64,000 bases of DNA, taken from Eublepharis macularius (Eukaryota > Chordata > Lepidosauria > Squamata > Eublepharidae). Both the position numbers and the translations under genes were made by a program. Below the pieces are notes generated by a model. The model had not been told where the DNA came from. It saw only the letters and a program-made list of their open reading frames with translations, and did no database searches. Of this stretch, positions 33,547-44,475 are shown in pieces. The stretch covers positions 14,900,001 to 14,964,000 of the forward strand of contig NC_072801.1 in assembly GCF_028583425.1 (NCBI RefSeq), in the 5' to 3' direction. How positions within the stretch are numbered: position 1 is the first letter of the stretch; each line of letters opens with the position of its first letter.

Positions 33547-34080
33547 ACCAGTGTGCTGTAGTGATTAGAGTGTCGCACTAGGATCTTGGAGTCCCTGGTT
33601 TGAATTCCCAGTCTGCCATGAAGCTCTCTTTCCCAGCTTAACCTACCTCACAGGATTGTTATGAGCAGGGCTTTTTTTCAGCAGGAACGTGGTGGGACGG
33701 AGTTCCGGCACCTCTTGAAAATGGTCACATGACCGGTGGCCCCGCCCCCTGATCTCCAGACAGAGGGGAGTTGAGATTGCCCTCCGCGCCAAGCGGCGCG
33801 GAGGGCAATCTAAACTCCCCTCTGTCTGGAGATCAGGGGGTGGGGCCACCGGCCACGTGATCATTTTAGCCAAGGGCGATTTAAACTTAAAAAAACTCCC
33901 CCCTTGTTCCAGCTGACCCAAAGTGATGTCATTGTGTGGTCCTGAGTTCCACCACTGAGTTCCACCACCTCTTTTCCCAGGAAAAAAAGCCCTGGTGATG
34001 AGGATAAAATAGGGAAGGGAGGATCGTGTTTGCCACCCTAAGTTTCTCAGGGGAAGGGCAGGAGGAAAAGTTCTGACAGC
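33547..34080 (+). mobile_element. CORE/MIR-type SINE split by a foldback element
   Basis: The left part (33547-33665) has 'gtgctgtagtgattagagtg', 'ggtttgaattcccagtctgc' and 'aacctacctcacaggattgt'. The right part resumes at 33995 with 'gtgatgaggataaaataggg'. The insert is family A copy 6. The right limit is approximate. Confidence 0.7.
33666..33994 (-). mobile_element. hAT-type foldback MITE, family A copy 6 (long form)
   Basis: Flanking 8-mers gttatgag and gtgatgag match at 7 of 8. It carries the long-form segment also found in copies 4 and 8. A small local duplication of 'gagttccaccact' is seen near 33945-33966. Confidence 0.9.
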
Positions 34081-34299
34081 TTTCTCTTTGCCCTATCAAA
34101 GTTTCCAAATCATTCTTCTGACCACTCCCCAAAAGGAGCAAAGTGATTGCCAACCAGCCCAGAAATGAACAGGGCTAGCTGCCCGTTCTTACCAGCCCTT
34201 GGAGAAAGAGTGTCGATGACCCTTGCACCGCAGTTCTCACCCCTCAACCCAATCCAGTTGCAGGAAGTAGAGTGAGGATCTCTCAGATCAGCCAAAAAG

Positions 34300-34560
34300 T
34301 CTTTCCTCAATAGATAATTTGGCTTGTGGAACTCACGGCCACAGGATATCATGTTGGTTACTGAATTAGATAGCTTTAAAAGGGAATTATGGGGGACAAG
34401 CCTGCCAGGGGCTTTTAGCCATAACAGTCCAATGTAGAAGTAAACCTCTGAATATTAGCAAAGGGGGGGGCTCCCTCCATGCACCTGGATGCCCACTGGG
34501 CGAAGCAGGGTGCCAGCTGGACTGTTGATCTAATCCAGAACGGCCACTGCTTTGTTCTCT
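34300..34560 (+). mobile_element. CR1-type LINE 3' fragment
   Basis: 'gtggaactcacggccacagg', 'gatagctttaaaagggaatt', 'ttagccataacagtccaatg', then 'cactgggcgaagcagggtgc' and 'gttgatctaatccagaa'. This is the common CR1-like 3' end order, here diverged. Confidence 0.55.
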
Positions 34561-35548
34561 CCTGCTGTTTTTATTTGGTGGGGCTCAAAGGAGCACAAGT
34601 GGGCCAGCTCCTTCCGAGTCACATCTCAGCAGTAAACGGGAGACTGTACCACGGATCTCTGGCTGGGAAATCTCTCGTTTTTGGTGCCTGGGAGAGGCAG
34701 CAGGGAGTAAGGTTCACTTGCGTGCTGCTGTTTGCTCCATGGCTGAAAGGAACTTCTCCTATGAATAAATGCGATGCCAACCTAGCATCGCCAACTAGGG
34801 GTGGTCCCACTGTCAGGCCACAGGCTTTGCTGGGTGCGCGCCCATCCCTGCCAGTCTCTGATGGTGGCTCTGGAAAAGGCAAAGGTCAGGTTCCTATAAG
34901 GCTGGATACAATCATGAGTGATGGTTGCCTGGTTCAGAGCAATGGTCCATTATCCTCAGGCAGCATCACTCTAGGCCCCATTTGGACCATTTTCTTATGT
35001 CTGTAACCTGAAATATAACTTGATTAAGAAGATAAGATGAGGGAATATAATCAGCTTTTTTTCCAGCTCAACCAACGGCTGGAAGGTTCCAAGGAGATGT
35101 CATTTTCAGAGGGATCAAACCGTCAGAAGAAGACGGGATGTGCTGGTACCCTGGACTTGGCTTCCATTAATAGGGCAAGGAGGACTGTAAAGAACAGTGC
35201 TGGGGGAAATGTAGGACGTTCCATCGTCCAAGCACTTGCTGAATTTAGCTTATTAGAAGCATAGAAAAGGTGTGACCAGACCAGAGACAGGAGTGATGCC
35301 AGTTTGGAAGGTCAAACTCGGCCTTGGATGAGGCACCGACCTCTCAGTTACTGGAAAATGCTTTCCCAGCTATCTTGGGCAGCAGCAACATTTGCAGTGT
35401 AACAATCACACCAAAGCAGGACCACCTGGCCAAGGGCTTCCCTGACCATTTGTGCTCTACCTGCTACACTACAGTGAGAGGCCTCAAAGGTCTCTCTTCT
35501 TGCTCAACTTCTTTTAAACATCTTTTGCGGGGCAGTTTATGCCATCAG
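34561..35548. other. Non-coding, no recognised feature
   Basis: An open frame of 175 codons ends at 35006, but its beginning is the CR1 fragment and the rest shows no recognisable product. Confidence 0.4.
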
Positions 35549-35804
35549 CAGGGCTTTTTTTCAGCTGGAACTCGGTGGAACGGAGTTCCGGAACCTCTTG
35601 AAAATGGTCACATGGCTGGTGGCCCCGCCCCCTGGTCTCCAGACAGAGGGGAGTTGAGATTGCCCTCTGCGCCGCTGGTGTGGAGGGCAATCTGAACTCC
35701 CTTCTGTCTGGAGATCAGGGGGCGGGGCCACCAGCCATGTGACCATTTTCTCCAAGGGCAACCCACTGAGTTCCACCACCTCTTTTCCCAGAAAAAAAGC
35801 CCTG
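35549..35804 (-). mobile_element. hAT-type foldback MITE, family A copy 7
   Basis: Perfect 8-bp duplication gccatcag on both sides; both arms are intact, 256 bp. Confidence 0.93.
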
Positions 35805-36702
35805 GCCATCAGCACAGCCAAAGGGCCATTCCCCCCACCAGGGACGTGCCATTTCAGATTGGGAGATGCATAATTTGAGGTTGCTTCATGGGAGGGAAAA
35901 TCTTGTTTATGCAAAAACCAAAAAAAACCCCCAAACCAACAGCTCAGTGAGAAAAGCGGGAATGAAGCTTTCCCCCTAATAGGTTTGTTGCAGGCAGGCT
36001 GTAATTGTTTCTACACAGGAGAGTGTTCAAGCATGCAAAAATCTTGAAGTACAATCTAGGGTGGGGAGGGGGCGGATTATTGTGGATTATATAAAACAGG
36101 CCTTGAAACTTAATTGTGTACAAATACATATCCACAAAAAATGCTTTCGAAAGGAACAGAAACAGCATTAGAGACTTTGGAGGGATATCTGTTCCCTGCA
36201 TTATACAGGCACCAAGGAGAGATGGCAGCTGCAGCTCCGACTCTGGGAAACAAGGCAACGTTCCCCCACCCCAAATTCTGCCTTGGAAAGATTCTCACAT
36301 AGACAGTTTGGCACCAAAACATTTGAGTGCACAAGCTGTTTCCTTATGGATCTATCATGAGCAGAATTATCCCATGACTTTCTGGGACCTAAGACAGACA
36401 ATCCAAACCCCTCCCTCCACACATGAACACCGGAGACAATCCACCTGGTTTTTCTCCTGCACGATCCCAAGGGAAACAGATGTGGGTGCTCTTCTGTAGG
36501 TTCCATGCAGCTCTCTGGGGGAAGCTTCCCAGAGGGCTGGGGCCCCTGGGTTAGAACAGTCTGCCTGCCGCTCCGCTACTCTTGACAGCACTTCAATCCC
36601 ACCTTGCCCCATGGAAATACTCCACATCTATCGAAGTGTGAGCTGAAACACAGCATAACGCACTTTGAAAGTATCCGTTCCAATCCCACGCTGCACATGG
36701 CT
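35805..36702. other. Non-coding, no recognised feature
   Basis: No supported feature; open frames on both strands are unremarkable. Confidence 0.4.
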
Positions 36703-36944
36703 CTGAGAGCGGGACCACAAGTGACGCCTGACACAGGTTGGACACTTGTCAGCTTCCCTCAAGTCTTGATGGGAAATGTAGGCAGCTTGGCGGAATGTTG
36801 GACAAGTGACAGTTGAAAAGTCCATTGGACAGCAGTCGGAGAGCCAAGCTGCAAGACTAGGACGCCTACATTTCCCATCAAAACTTGAGGGAAGCTGACA
36901 AGTGTCCAACCTGTGTCAGGCGTCACTTGTGGTCCCGCTCTCAG
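36703..36944. mobile_element. Foldback element, family B copy 2
   Basis: The outer 61 bases on each side (36703-36763 and 36884-36944) are inverted copies that differ by a single base: 'ctgagagcgggaccacaagt' to 'cagcttccctcaag' and back. The ends differ from the other two family B copies ('gcgggaccac' replaces 'gccaagctac'), and both ends changed together. Confidence 0.8.
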
Positions 36945-37304
36945 TCTCCACCCCAGCATTACAGATTGGTTCAGAGTTCTCAGGTCGGCTCTTTGACTTC
37001 CCTCACCTTCAGAGGATAAACCCCAAGCCTTTTAAAAAGATTTTTTAAAAAAAATTATAGCCATTTCCAATACTCTCGTGCAACCACGGCATCAACTCTC
37101 TCCCACTCACTTTGGTTGGCTCATCAACTGTTTCCAGCGAGATTTTGCGCTTGCCCGCGTTTCTCTTTTTTTACATTCGGCTGCTACCCATTCAAAACAG
37201 GTATGGGATATTGCTTTTGCCTCACCACCATTGGCTCCCAGGTGCCAAAACAAGTCCCCCCATAACAGCTGTCCTGCAGAATGCAATATTCCAAGAATCA
37301 ATAT

Positions 37305-37489
37305 GCAGGATCTGAATGCAGCGGCACCTTAGAGACCAACAAGATTTTCAGAGGGTAAGCTCTGTCTCTGAAGAAGGGAGCTCTGACTCTCAAAAGCTTA
37401 CACTCTGAAAATCTTGTTGGTCTCTAAGGTGCCACTGCACTCAAATCCTGCTGTTCTACTCCAGACCAACAGGGCGACCCACCTACTAT
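37305..37489. mobile_element. PLE-like inverted pair with target duplication
   Basis: The outer flanks ccaagaatcaatat (37291-37304) and ccaagaatccatat (37490-37503) match at 13 of 14. The inside is an inverted dimer: 'ccttagagaccaacaagatt' at the left, 'aatcttgttggtctctaagg' at the right, joined by 'ctgaagaagggagctctgac'. Confidence 0.7.
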
Positions 37490-37529
37490 CCAAGAATCCA
37501 TATACATTTCTAAGTTGTAAATGGTGGCC

Positions 37530-37613
37530 CACTTTTGGTCACTGGGTGAAGCAGGATGCTGGGCTAGAGATACCACTGGTCTGATCCAGCAGGGCTCTTC
37601 TTATGTTCTTAAG
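37530..37613 (+). mobile_element. CR1-type LINE 3' tail
   Basis: 'actgggtgaagcaggatgct', 'ctggtctgatccagcagggc', 'tcttcttatgttctta' form the common CR1-like terminal sequence. Confidence 0.65.
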
Positions 37614-38153
37614 GCACCCCAGATTTGGATGGAGGGCAAAACAGGGGAACAGGGGGTTAGCCCTCGACCGCACTGTTTTTGCTATTTCATTCCAGGTAGG
37701 GGAGGGGACAGTTTGCCCCACAGGGGAAAATATGGCTACCTATACCTTTTTCTCTATGGGACAAGTACCTCCTGGGTGCATGCTCAAACCAAGATCATTA
37801 AAACAGCACTGGGCAGGAGGAAGAAACCCTTCACACATTCTGCAGCTTTGGCCTGAAGTCGGGAGGGGAATGGAACAGCAGCCATGTAAGCAAAAAGCAG
37901 GCACTCTGTTGATGAATCTCCTGCCATAATATCAGGTTTGGAACTTTGGCCAGATCCAGACAATAGTATTTCAGAGAGCTGGAAGTAGCATTTGTACAAT
38001 TCTTGTGTTCCATCACCGACTCTGTTCCAATGATTGTTTAGGTTTTGAAGCTCTACTGACCCCTGCCAAGCCTCTTCAGCTCCTGGAGAGCAGCAGGGAG
38101 AGAACCCCTATGGAGCTGATGTTGAAATCCAGGCCCTACCTGGAGACTGGCAA
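37614..38153. other. Non-coding, no recognised feature
   Basis: No supported feature, except a short 'ctacctggagactggcaact' stretch just before 38155 that resembles family C. Confidence 0.35.
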
Positions 38154-38640
38154 CTATAGAATCATAGAGTTGGAAGGGACCTCCAGAGTCATCTAGTCCA
38201 ACCCCCTGCACAATGCAGGAAATTCACAACTACACCCCCCCCCCACACACACACACACTCAGTGATCCCTGCTCCATGCCCAGAAGATGGCAAAGCAACT
38301 CCAGGATCTCTAGCCAAAATTGCTTCCTGGGGAAAATTGCTTCCTGACCCCAAGGTGTCGAATAGCATTACCCTGAGCATGTAAGAAAGGGCCACGAGAA
38401 CTAAGCACTGATGTAACCCTTCCTGCCCCCCACTCTTATGATCTGCCCAGGTTCACAGAATCAGCATTGCTGCCAGGTGGCCATCTAGCCTCTACTTAAA
38501 AACCTCTAAAGAAGGAGAGCCCACCACCTCCTGAGGAAGCCTGTCCCACTGAGGGTCCGCTCTGTCAGGAAGTTCTTCTTGATGTTTAGCTGAAAACCCT
38601 TTTGATTTAATTTCAACCATAGGCCCACCCTCCCTCCATT
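38154..38640 (-). mobile_element. CR1 LINE, 3' untranslated end
   Basis: The plus strand starts 'tagaatcatagagttggaag', the complement of the typical CR1 3' end. It continues with 'tctagtccaaccccctgcac' and ends with 'gaagttcttcttgatgttta', the standard 3' UTR landmark. A C/CA run interrupts it at about 38236-38260. Confidence 0.85.
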
Positions 38641-38708
38641 TTGTCCTCTCTACAACTCTATGAGATAGGATAGGCTGAGGCTGAAAGCAACAGACCTCAA
38701 AGTTACAT

Positions 38709-39059
38709 AGAGCCAAGCTACAAATGACGCCTGACACAGGTTGGACACTTGTCAGCTTACCTCAGGTTTTGATGGGAAATGTAGGCGTCCTAGTCTTGCA
38801 GCTTGGCTCTCCATTTAATTGAAGTTTACAGAAACCCAACACACACACCTAGTGGGGGGAAGGGGGGCGCCCGGCGAGAGCCCGATGCCTGCATTCCCCT
38901 CCTGACCGCATGTTCTCCCTCCCATAGATTGCTGCTCTGTAAACTTCAATTAAATGGAGAGCCAAGCTGCAAGACCAGGACGCCTACATTTCCCATCAAA
39001 ACTTGAGGGATGCTGACAAGTGTCCAACCTGTGTCAGGCGTCACTTGTAGCTTGGCTCT
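38709..39059. mobile_element. Foldback element, family B copy 3, longest
   Basis: The outer arms are as in copy 1. Between them lies an additional inverted pair, 'ccatttaattgaagtttaca' and 'tgtaaacttcaattaaatgg', surrounding about 95 bp of unpaired sequence. This suggests that copies 1 and 2 are internal deletion derivatives. Confidence 0.8.
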
Positions 39060-40437
39060 CAGAGAGCTTCACAGCCAGGCAGGGATTAAAATCCAGATCT
39101 CACCAGCCCCAATTTGACACTCGAACTGCTATGGCGTTTTATCTCTCTTACTTGACTTACTTGCCTTTTTGAACATCACCTCCGGCATCAGTTTCCAGAC
39201 TGCAATTTGGATTGACAGGGTTGGTAAGTCTGCCTGTTGAGGATGGAGGATTGCTTCAGAGGCATCAAAAAGTAACCAGATTTCCCTCCAGCTCCGGAAA
39301 TACCACACATTTCACTCAGGCACTGAGGGTGGGGTAGCACTCCGATTACCCAGGGCACAGGAGACAAAACAGACCTGCTATTGGCAGCCTGATTACAGAA
39401 ATCCAGTCTGACTCTTGCAGCAATGAAATAGCAAAAGGGTCAAACCTGGCCAGGGGCTTCTGCCTTCTGCCCAGCACAAACGGTACCCCCCACCAAACAT
39501 GGCTCATTCTTTCCCCCCTCCCCAACAATTTCCTTTAGAAACTCTGTATTAAAAGAGGTCAGTTCAGTTCTTCACGCTGGCCTGTCGTAAATATTCTGGA
39601 ACTGGAGAACAAAATATAAGAAATTATCCAGAGCTCCACTAGGAGCAAGAGGGCGGGGGCGGGGGGCAGGGGGTAAAAATCCTGACTCTGCACAGGCACA
39701 GTTTACATTTTAAATTTAAGGAAGCTTTTCTCTCCCTCTCTCTACTCGAGCCTCTTTGCAATGCACTGAACACATGAAACGAAAGTGCTAAGTCCCACAA
39801 ATAAGCAGTGGCGGCCCTTCACCGAGGACACGTTTGGCTTCAATTCCATGTGACGTCTCAGCATCTTCCTATCATGCAAGCAACAAGCTCAGTGGCTAGC
39901 AAGGTCTGCACCATCACGGCCTGTGCTGTCTGGATCCTGGAAGGGAAAATAACCTGCCTTCTCCCAGGGCGTGACTCAGAGAGAGCCAACTGTTGCCCCG
40001 GGAGCCTGTTTCAGCCTTCGCAGTCATTTCACTTGCACCCTGACGGTCCTACTAAATCAAGACACATTTTTTAAAAAGGGGAAAGTAAAAGTAGCAAAGA
40101 AAAAAAATCTTTTCAGGTTGAGAGACATGTACATACAAATTACACACACAGTTGAACACAGAGAAATGGTAACATGGAATCTGAAAAATGCACCTTGCTT
40201 ATAGGCAATGGGAGGCCTGAGTACATATGCTACATTACAGTTAAAGGGGCCAGGGTTTGTGAACTTGGATGGGGAAAAAATTACATCTTTATTTTCACCA
40301 ATCTAACTTAAATTAGGTAGTTTTTATGCATTTGAAAATATTCTTCTGAGAAGGGGTCCATAGGCTTCACCAGGGTGCCAAAGGGATCCATGGAACAAAA
40401 AAGGTTAAAAACCTCCATGGTGCCAATTACAAAGGAC
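39060..40437. other. Non-coding, no recognised feature
   Basis: No supported gene; a G-rich stretch at about 39651-39671. Confidence 0.4.
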
Positions 40438-40803
40438 CAGGGCTTTTCTTTCCCAGCTGGAACGCGGTGGAACAGAGTTCCGGCACCACTTGAAAATGGT
40501 CACATGGCTGGTGGCCCCGCCTCCTGCTCTCTGGACAGAGGGGAGTTGAGATTGCTCTGTTGGGAGAGCAGATGGCAGGGCCACCAGCCATGTGACCATT
40601 TTCACCAAGGGCGATTTAAACTTTTAAAAACTTCCCCCTTGTTCCAGCTGACCCAAAGTGACATCATTGTGCAGTCCTGGGAGCATGCACGTACTTTGCT
40701 CACGTGCATGTGGTACCAGGGGCACTACCTCCTGCCAAGAATGGCCCTCTCTGCTGGCAACCCACTGAGTTCCACCACCTCTTTTCCCAGAAAAAAAGCC
40801 CTG
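40438..40803 (-). mobile_element. hAT-type foldback MITE, family A copy 8 (longest)
   Basis: At 366 bp it is the longest copy. It has the long-form segment plus about 90 bp not seen in the others (around 40680-40755). Flanking 8-mers caaaggac and tgaaggac match at 6 of 8. Confidence 0.88.
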
Positions 40804-43258
40804 TGAAGGACACTTACTCAAATATGGTTAGGAGGGTTTTTGTGTGGCAAAACACGGCTATTCCTGCTCTAAACAGCAGAAGCCAGAAATGCAGGAAGCA
40901 GCTATCTGGATGAGCCCCAAAAGACATGCTCCCTCACGTTTGCTTTCTTTGGTGCATAATGAAGTTCTCCCTTTCTCACATGTTACATCTGGCCAGTCAT
41001 AACAGTGCTTCACCAGAGGAGCGGCCAGCATTTCCTGAAGTACCTCGGCCAGGAAACGTGATGTATGTGTCCACCCTGCGTTCTCGATTCACTCCCCCCC
41101 CCCATCCAATGCTTGTCCTAGCTGCTCCCTCTTTCCCGGCTTCTAGACTTACAAAGAGTCCGATTTCACTTCTTTCCAATTGCATGTGCGTATGTGGATA
41201 GGCTCCAGGTGCTGAAAAGCCAAAGAGCAGCTGTTTTTTCCTGTGGTTTGGTGCCTCCCTCGGTATTGCTGGAGTCCAGCAAGGGTGGGGGAGGTTGGGC
41301 ACAAAAGCGAAGAGAGTTGTTCCTAATTTTCACTTGGAAACACAGCAATGGATCGTGGCCACCCTGTTCCAAACAGAGAGAACCAAAGAAACCCTGCCAG
41401 AAAAGTTAGATCAAAGGGTGCTGGGGAGAAGAGAAGTTCAGAAATAGATCCGTTTCTCATTTGATCCTATCCCATACCAAAGAGATGAAGCCAATATGCT
41501 TTTCTTGATTTTTTCCCCCCTTCACGCATCCATTTATAATGCATATAATCTCCTTACGACTGTTTCAGGTTCAACAGCAACTCTTTCCCAACTGGGACAA
41601 TTTCAAACTGAGCTTGGCCAAGTCTGCGCATGTTTCCACACAGCCAAGGTTCTCTGCATAGCTCTCCTTTGGCTCCTACATATGCATCTGTAGTGGCAAT
41701 GGAGTGTTCATACAGCAGTCTTTCCCAGCCTCAGCTCCCCAGAGATGTCAGGTCCCCTTCCCTGTGCACCAGCGGAGGAATTGCTAGATCACTATAGTGT
41801 CATAATGTTACAACAAATCTATCTCCGTGATCTTCTGGTTTCTCTGAATTCCCAGCTTTCATTATAGAAAAAGTTAAGTTTCTAGCCCCTCAAATGATCC
41901 TATCATGCCAGGTTGAGAAAGGTCACAGCAAAACAGGAGGAAACCTGGAGAGTAAACAATTAGGAGACAATTCAGCACGACGCTAAACAAAACCCAGCTC
42001 CAGTTTGGATGCCAAACCACAGCAAAACTTCCATATGGAAGCAACCCAGGTATGCCCTGGGGTGGGACAACCCATTCCACTCTTGCTGTGGACACCATTT
42101 TAAAATCGGCACAGCGTGTCATGCCAATCTGTGGCAGCCAAATGCACAACTTGCTTGTCCATCAGTTTATAACTGGTGTGCAAACAAGCCAAGACACAGC
42201 GTTGTTGAGCAGGGCCTGTGAATTTGCACCTAGGCAGATAAAGCCCATTTAGAAATTGTCCAAGGACGCAGCACCCTGCGTTAAAGCGCACGCTGTGTCA
42301 ATTTCTTTTGTGATCAGGGCCCACTGGTATTTCTCAAGGGTCAGTCACTCCCCACTCCCACCCCATGCCCTGCCCTGCCCACAATGGAGACTACACCCCC
42401 ACACACTCTCACACCACATTCCGCTGCAGCTCAACTGTTTTATGAGATTCCTGGATTTCTCTTGGTTCTTTGCAGCTGTTGCCCATAAGAAAACGAGAGT
42501 TCTTCCGCCCTGTCATTTGGACGGGAGGCACATGTCCTGTCCAAGAGTTCCAACAGTGACCTTTGACACGGGATCCTCACAGAAAATCAGAGCATTGTCC
42601 CAGCTACTGCCCATCAGTGCCCCAATGTCACCTGCACTTCTCACCCGACAGTTAAATATGAAGAATCCTATCGTTCGTCCAGCAGCAGCAGCAACAGCTT
42701 GGGAACTTTTGGCTACTTCTTTGATGTTTTCCCTGTTGAGTACTGCTCCATAATTCTCATCTCTTAAAAAGAAAGAAAGAAAGGACGCTCTGTGATCAGT
42801 CAGCGATGTGCGTAGCAGTGATGGAGAGAGGCTGAGGGCGTCCTTGTCGACGTAAACACCCCCCTGCTCTCTCTGTGTTGGTGCCTTCTTAAAGTTAGCC
42901 GTGGTGCTCTCTGAAAGCAAGTCGTCGTCTCGTTCTGGTTGGGAAAGAAGTCTGCAGTCCTCCACTTGGATGGGAGGGGGGTCGTCTTGGGGAGATGGTT
43001 TAATCGGATGCCTAGCCAGCTGCCCTTTCCTGCCACTCCGCTCCACAGACTCATCCATCCTTCCTGGGCAGGCTGTGCCCTTTTGCTATTCAGCACACTG
43101 CTCGCTTAGTAAACACGGCTAAGTCGCCCACACACTTCCAGGTGCCACGATCTCCAAAACAACGGAGGGTACCCTCAAAGCTCCCCCACACTCCCCTCAT
43201 TCTGTCACGGGGTACAAGAAAAAAGCTCCAGCCACGCTCTCCTCGCCTGGAGCCTGCA
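40804..43258. other. Non-coding; probable downstream region of the TMEM100-like gene
   Basis: No supported protein. The stretch just below 43259 is expected to hold the 3' untranslated region of the minus-strand gene. A variant polyadenylation signal ATTAAA (minus strand, 42999-43004) is a candidate end. Open frames on the minus strand (to 43096) have no recognisable product. Confidence 0.35.
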
Positions 43259-43630
43259 TCATAGGGCTCCCTGCTCCAGGGGGACCGGCTCACCCTGCTG
43301 CTTCTTGCGCTGCCGCTCCCTCTTGGCCCGCCAGCAGACCAAGGCAGCCACCAGCAGTCCTACCCCAAAGATCAGGGTGGCCACCGAGACCACCTTGGCA
43401 ATGTCCATCTGCGGCCCATTGATGGTGAAGGTGATGCACGTGGCAGCGATGCCGATGACCAAGGAGACAATGCCGAAGGGGAAGATGCAGCGGTACCAGG
43501 ATTTCTCCGTGCCCCCCGTAGCCAGAGCCAGCTTGTTGAGGGTGGCCGTGGAGTCTGTGGCGGTGGCCACGGGCAGCCCCGGCTTCCCACCTTGCAGGCA
43601 AGTCAGCGAGTTGGTCTTGCAGCCCATCAT
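43259..43630 (-). CDS. TMEM100-family two-pass membrane protein
   Basis: A 123-residue uninterrupted frame. It contains 'LATGGTEKSWYRCIFPFG' (about residues 36-53), which matches the signature region of vertebrate TMEM100 (ATGGTE, then YRCI-PF). Two hydrophobic segments follow (about 48-70 and 78-100), then a basic tail RAKRERQRKKQQ (101-112). The N-terminus differs from what I recall of TMEM100 and the protein is a little shorter, so I call it a family member rather than the orthologue. TMEM100 has a single coding exon, as here; it is a membrane protein linked to BMP/ALK1 signalling in vessels and to TRPA1/TRPV1 in sensory neurons. Whether this paralogue shares those roles is unknown. Two adjacent ATGs open the frame; the second (43625-43627) has A at -3 and G at +4 and would give an MGC start. 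The nearest neighbours are repeats. Stop codon TGA at 43259-43261. Confidence 0.8.
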   Translation of the reverse strand: MMGCKTNSLTCLQGGKPGLPVATATDSTATLNKLALATGGTEKSWYRCIFPFGIVSLVIGIAATCITFTINGPQMDIAKVVSVATLIFGVGLLVAALVCWRAKRERQRKKQQGEPVPLEQGAL

Positions 43631-44282
43631 TCTGACAGCAGATACAGCTGAGGCCGCCCACAGGGACCCAGAGGGGGGAAATCACATCCGGGAAGACCCC
43701 CTTGCTCTGCCCTGCTGCCTGTTTTGCAAGCAAAAGGAAGAGAGAAGCCCAGTCTTGCCTGCCCCCGTCCCTGCAACCCTTGTGACCGTCCGCGGCTTCG
43801 CTCTTTCTGCTCTGAGCTTCGGCTCCAGCCGACTCTTTTGCTGCAAAGCAGAGCAGCGATTGGCAAATGGGAGACGTGAAATCATGCTAGGAGGCGGGAG
43901 CTTCAAGTGGTTAACTGTTTCAGAGGCTGTGGGCAAACATTTCTCTGGAATTCCAGCCGGAGGAGGGCACAGAGGCTCCAAAGTGGGGCACGAGCCTTTG
44001 TCACAGAGCAGCAGGAAAGCAGTTCAATCCCCGGCTGGTGCCTCTTTTAAGGATCATATTGTTTGGAATTACACAGCTGTATGTGTGACTGGAGCTCATG
44101 CACACAGCCTGCGTTGCTGTGCATCTTTGCACAGGTTGCTTTATTACTTAATTGCACCTTTGCTGCTCGGAGCAACTTCCTCTTTGAAACGCTCTGGGAA
44201 GAGTAGCTGCGGGTTCTGTACGAAATGTCTTTGGGTAGGGGTAGAAAAGGGAATTACGTATGATCAGAGTCTGTGGTCCTAG
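43631..44282. other. Upstream region of the TMEM100-like gene
   Basis: Moderately GC-rich, with several CpGs near 43780-43805. Probably the 5' untranslated region and promoter of the minus-strand gene. A TTAAAAG box (minus strand, about 44043-44049) could serve as a TATA-like element, but this is weak. The long plus-strand open frame here is antisense to the gene and has no recognisable product. Confidence 0.3.
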
Positions 44283-44475
44283 TGAGCAGTGTAATGGTTA
44301 GAGTGTTGGAATATGACCTGGGAGGCCCTGCTGCAAATTCCCACTGCAACGTGGGACCCTGCAGGGTGGCCTTGGGCCTAACCAACCTCACAGAGTCATT
44401 GTTGTGAGGATAAAATAGAGGAGAGGAGAATGATGTAAGCTGCTTTGGATCCCCATTGGGGAGAAAGGCATACCA
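44283..44475 (+). mobile_element. CORE/MIR-type SINE
   Basis: 'agcagtgtaatggttagagt', 'ctgggaggccctgctgcaaa', 'aaccaacctcacagagtcat', 'gtgaggataaaatagaggag', then 'gtaagctgctttggatcccc'. The order is that of CORE-SINEs. Confidence 0.65.

Noticed and set aside
34479-35006. 175-codon plus-strand open frame
   Set aside because: Its first third is a CR1-type LINE tail; the rest is unrecognised.
42513-43096. Minus-strand open frames of 181 and 98 codons downstream of the TMEM100-like gene
   Set aside because: No known domain, overlapping frames of similar length, and position fits the 3' untranslated region.
43305-44282. 325-codon plus-strand open frame, the longest in the window
   Set aside because: Antisense to the TMEM100-like gene; low-complexity composition and no recognisable domain.
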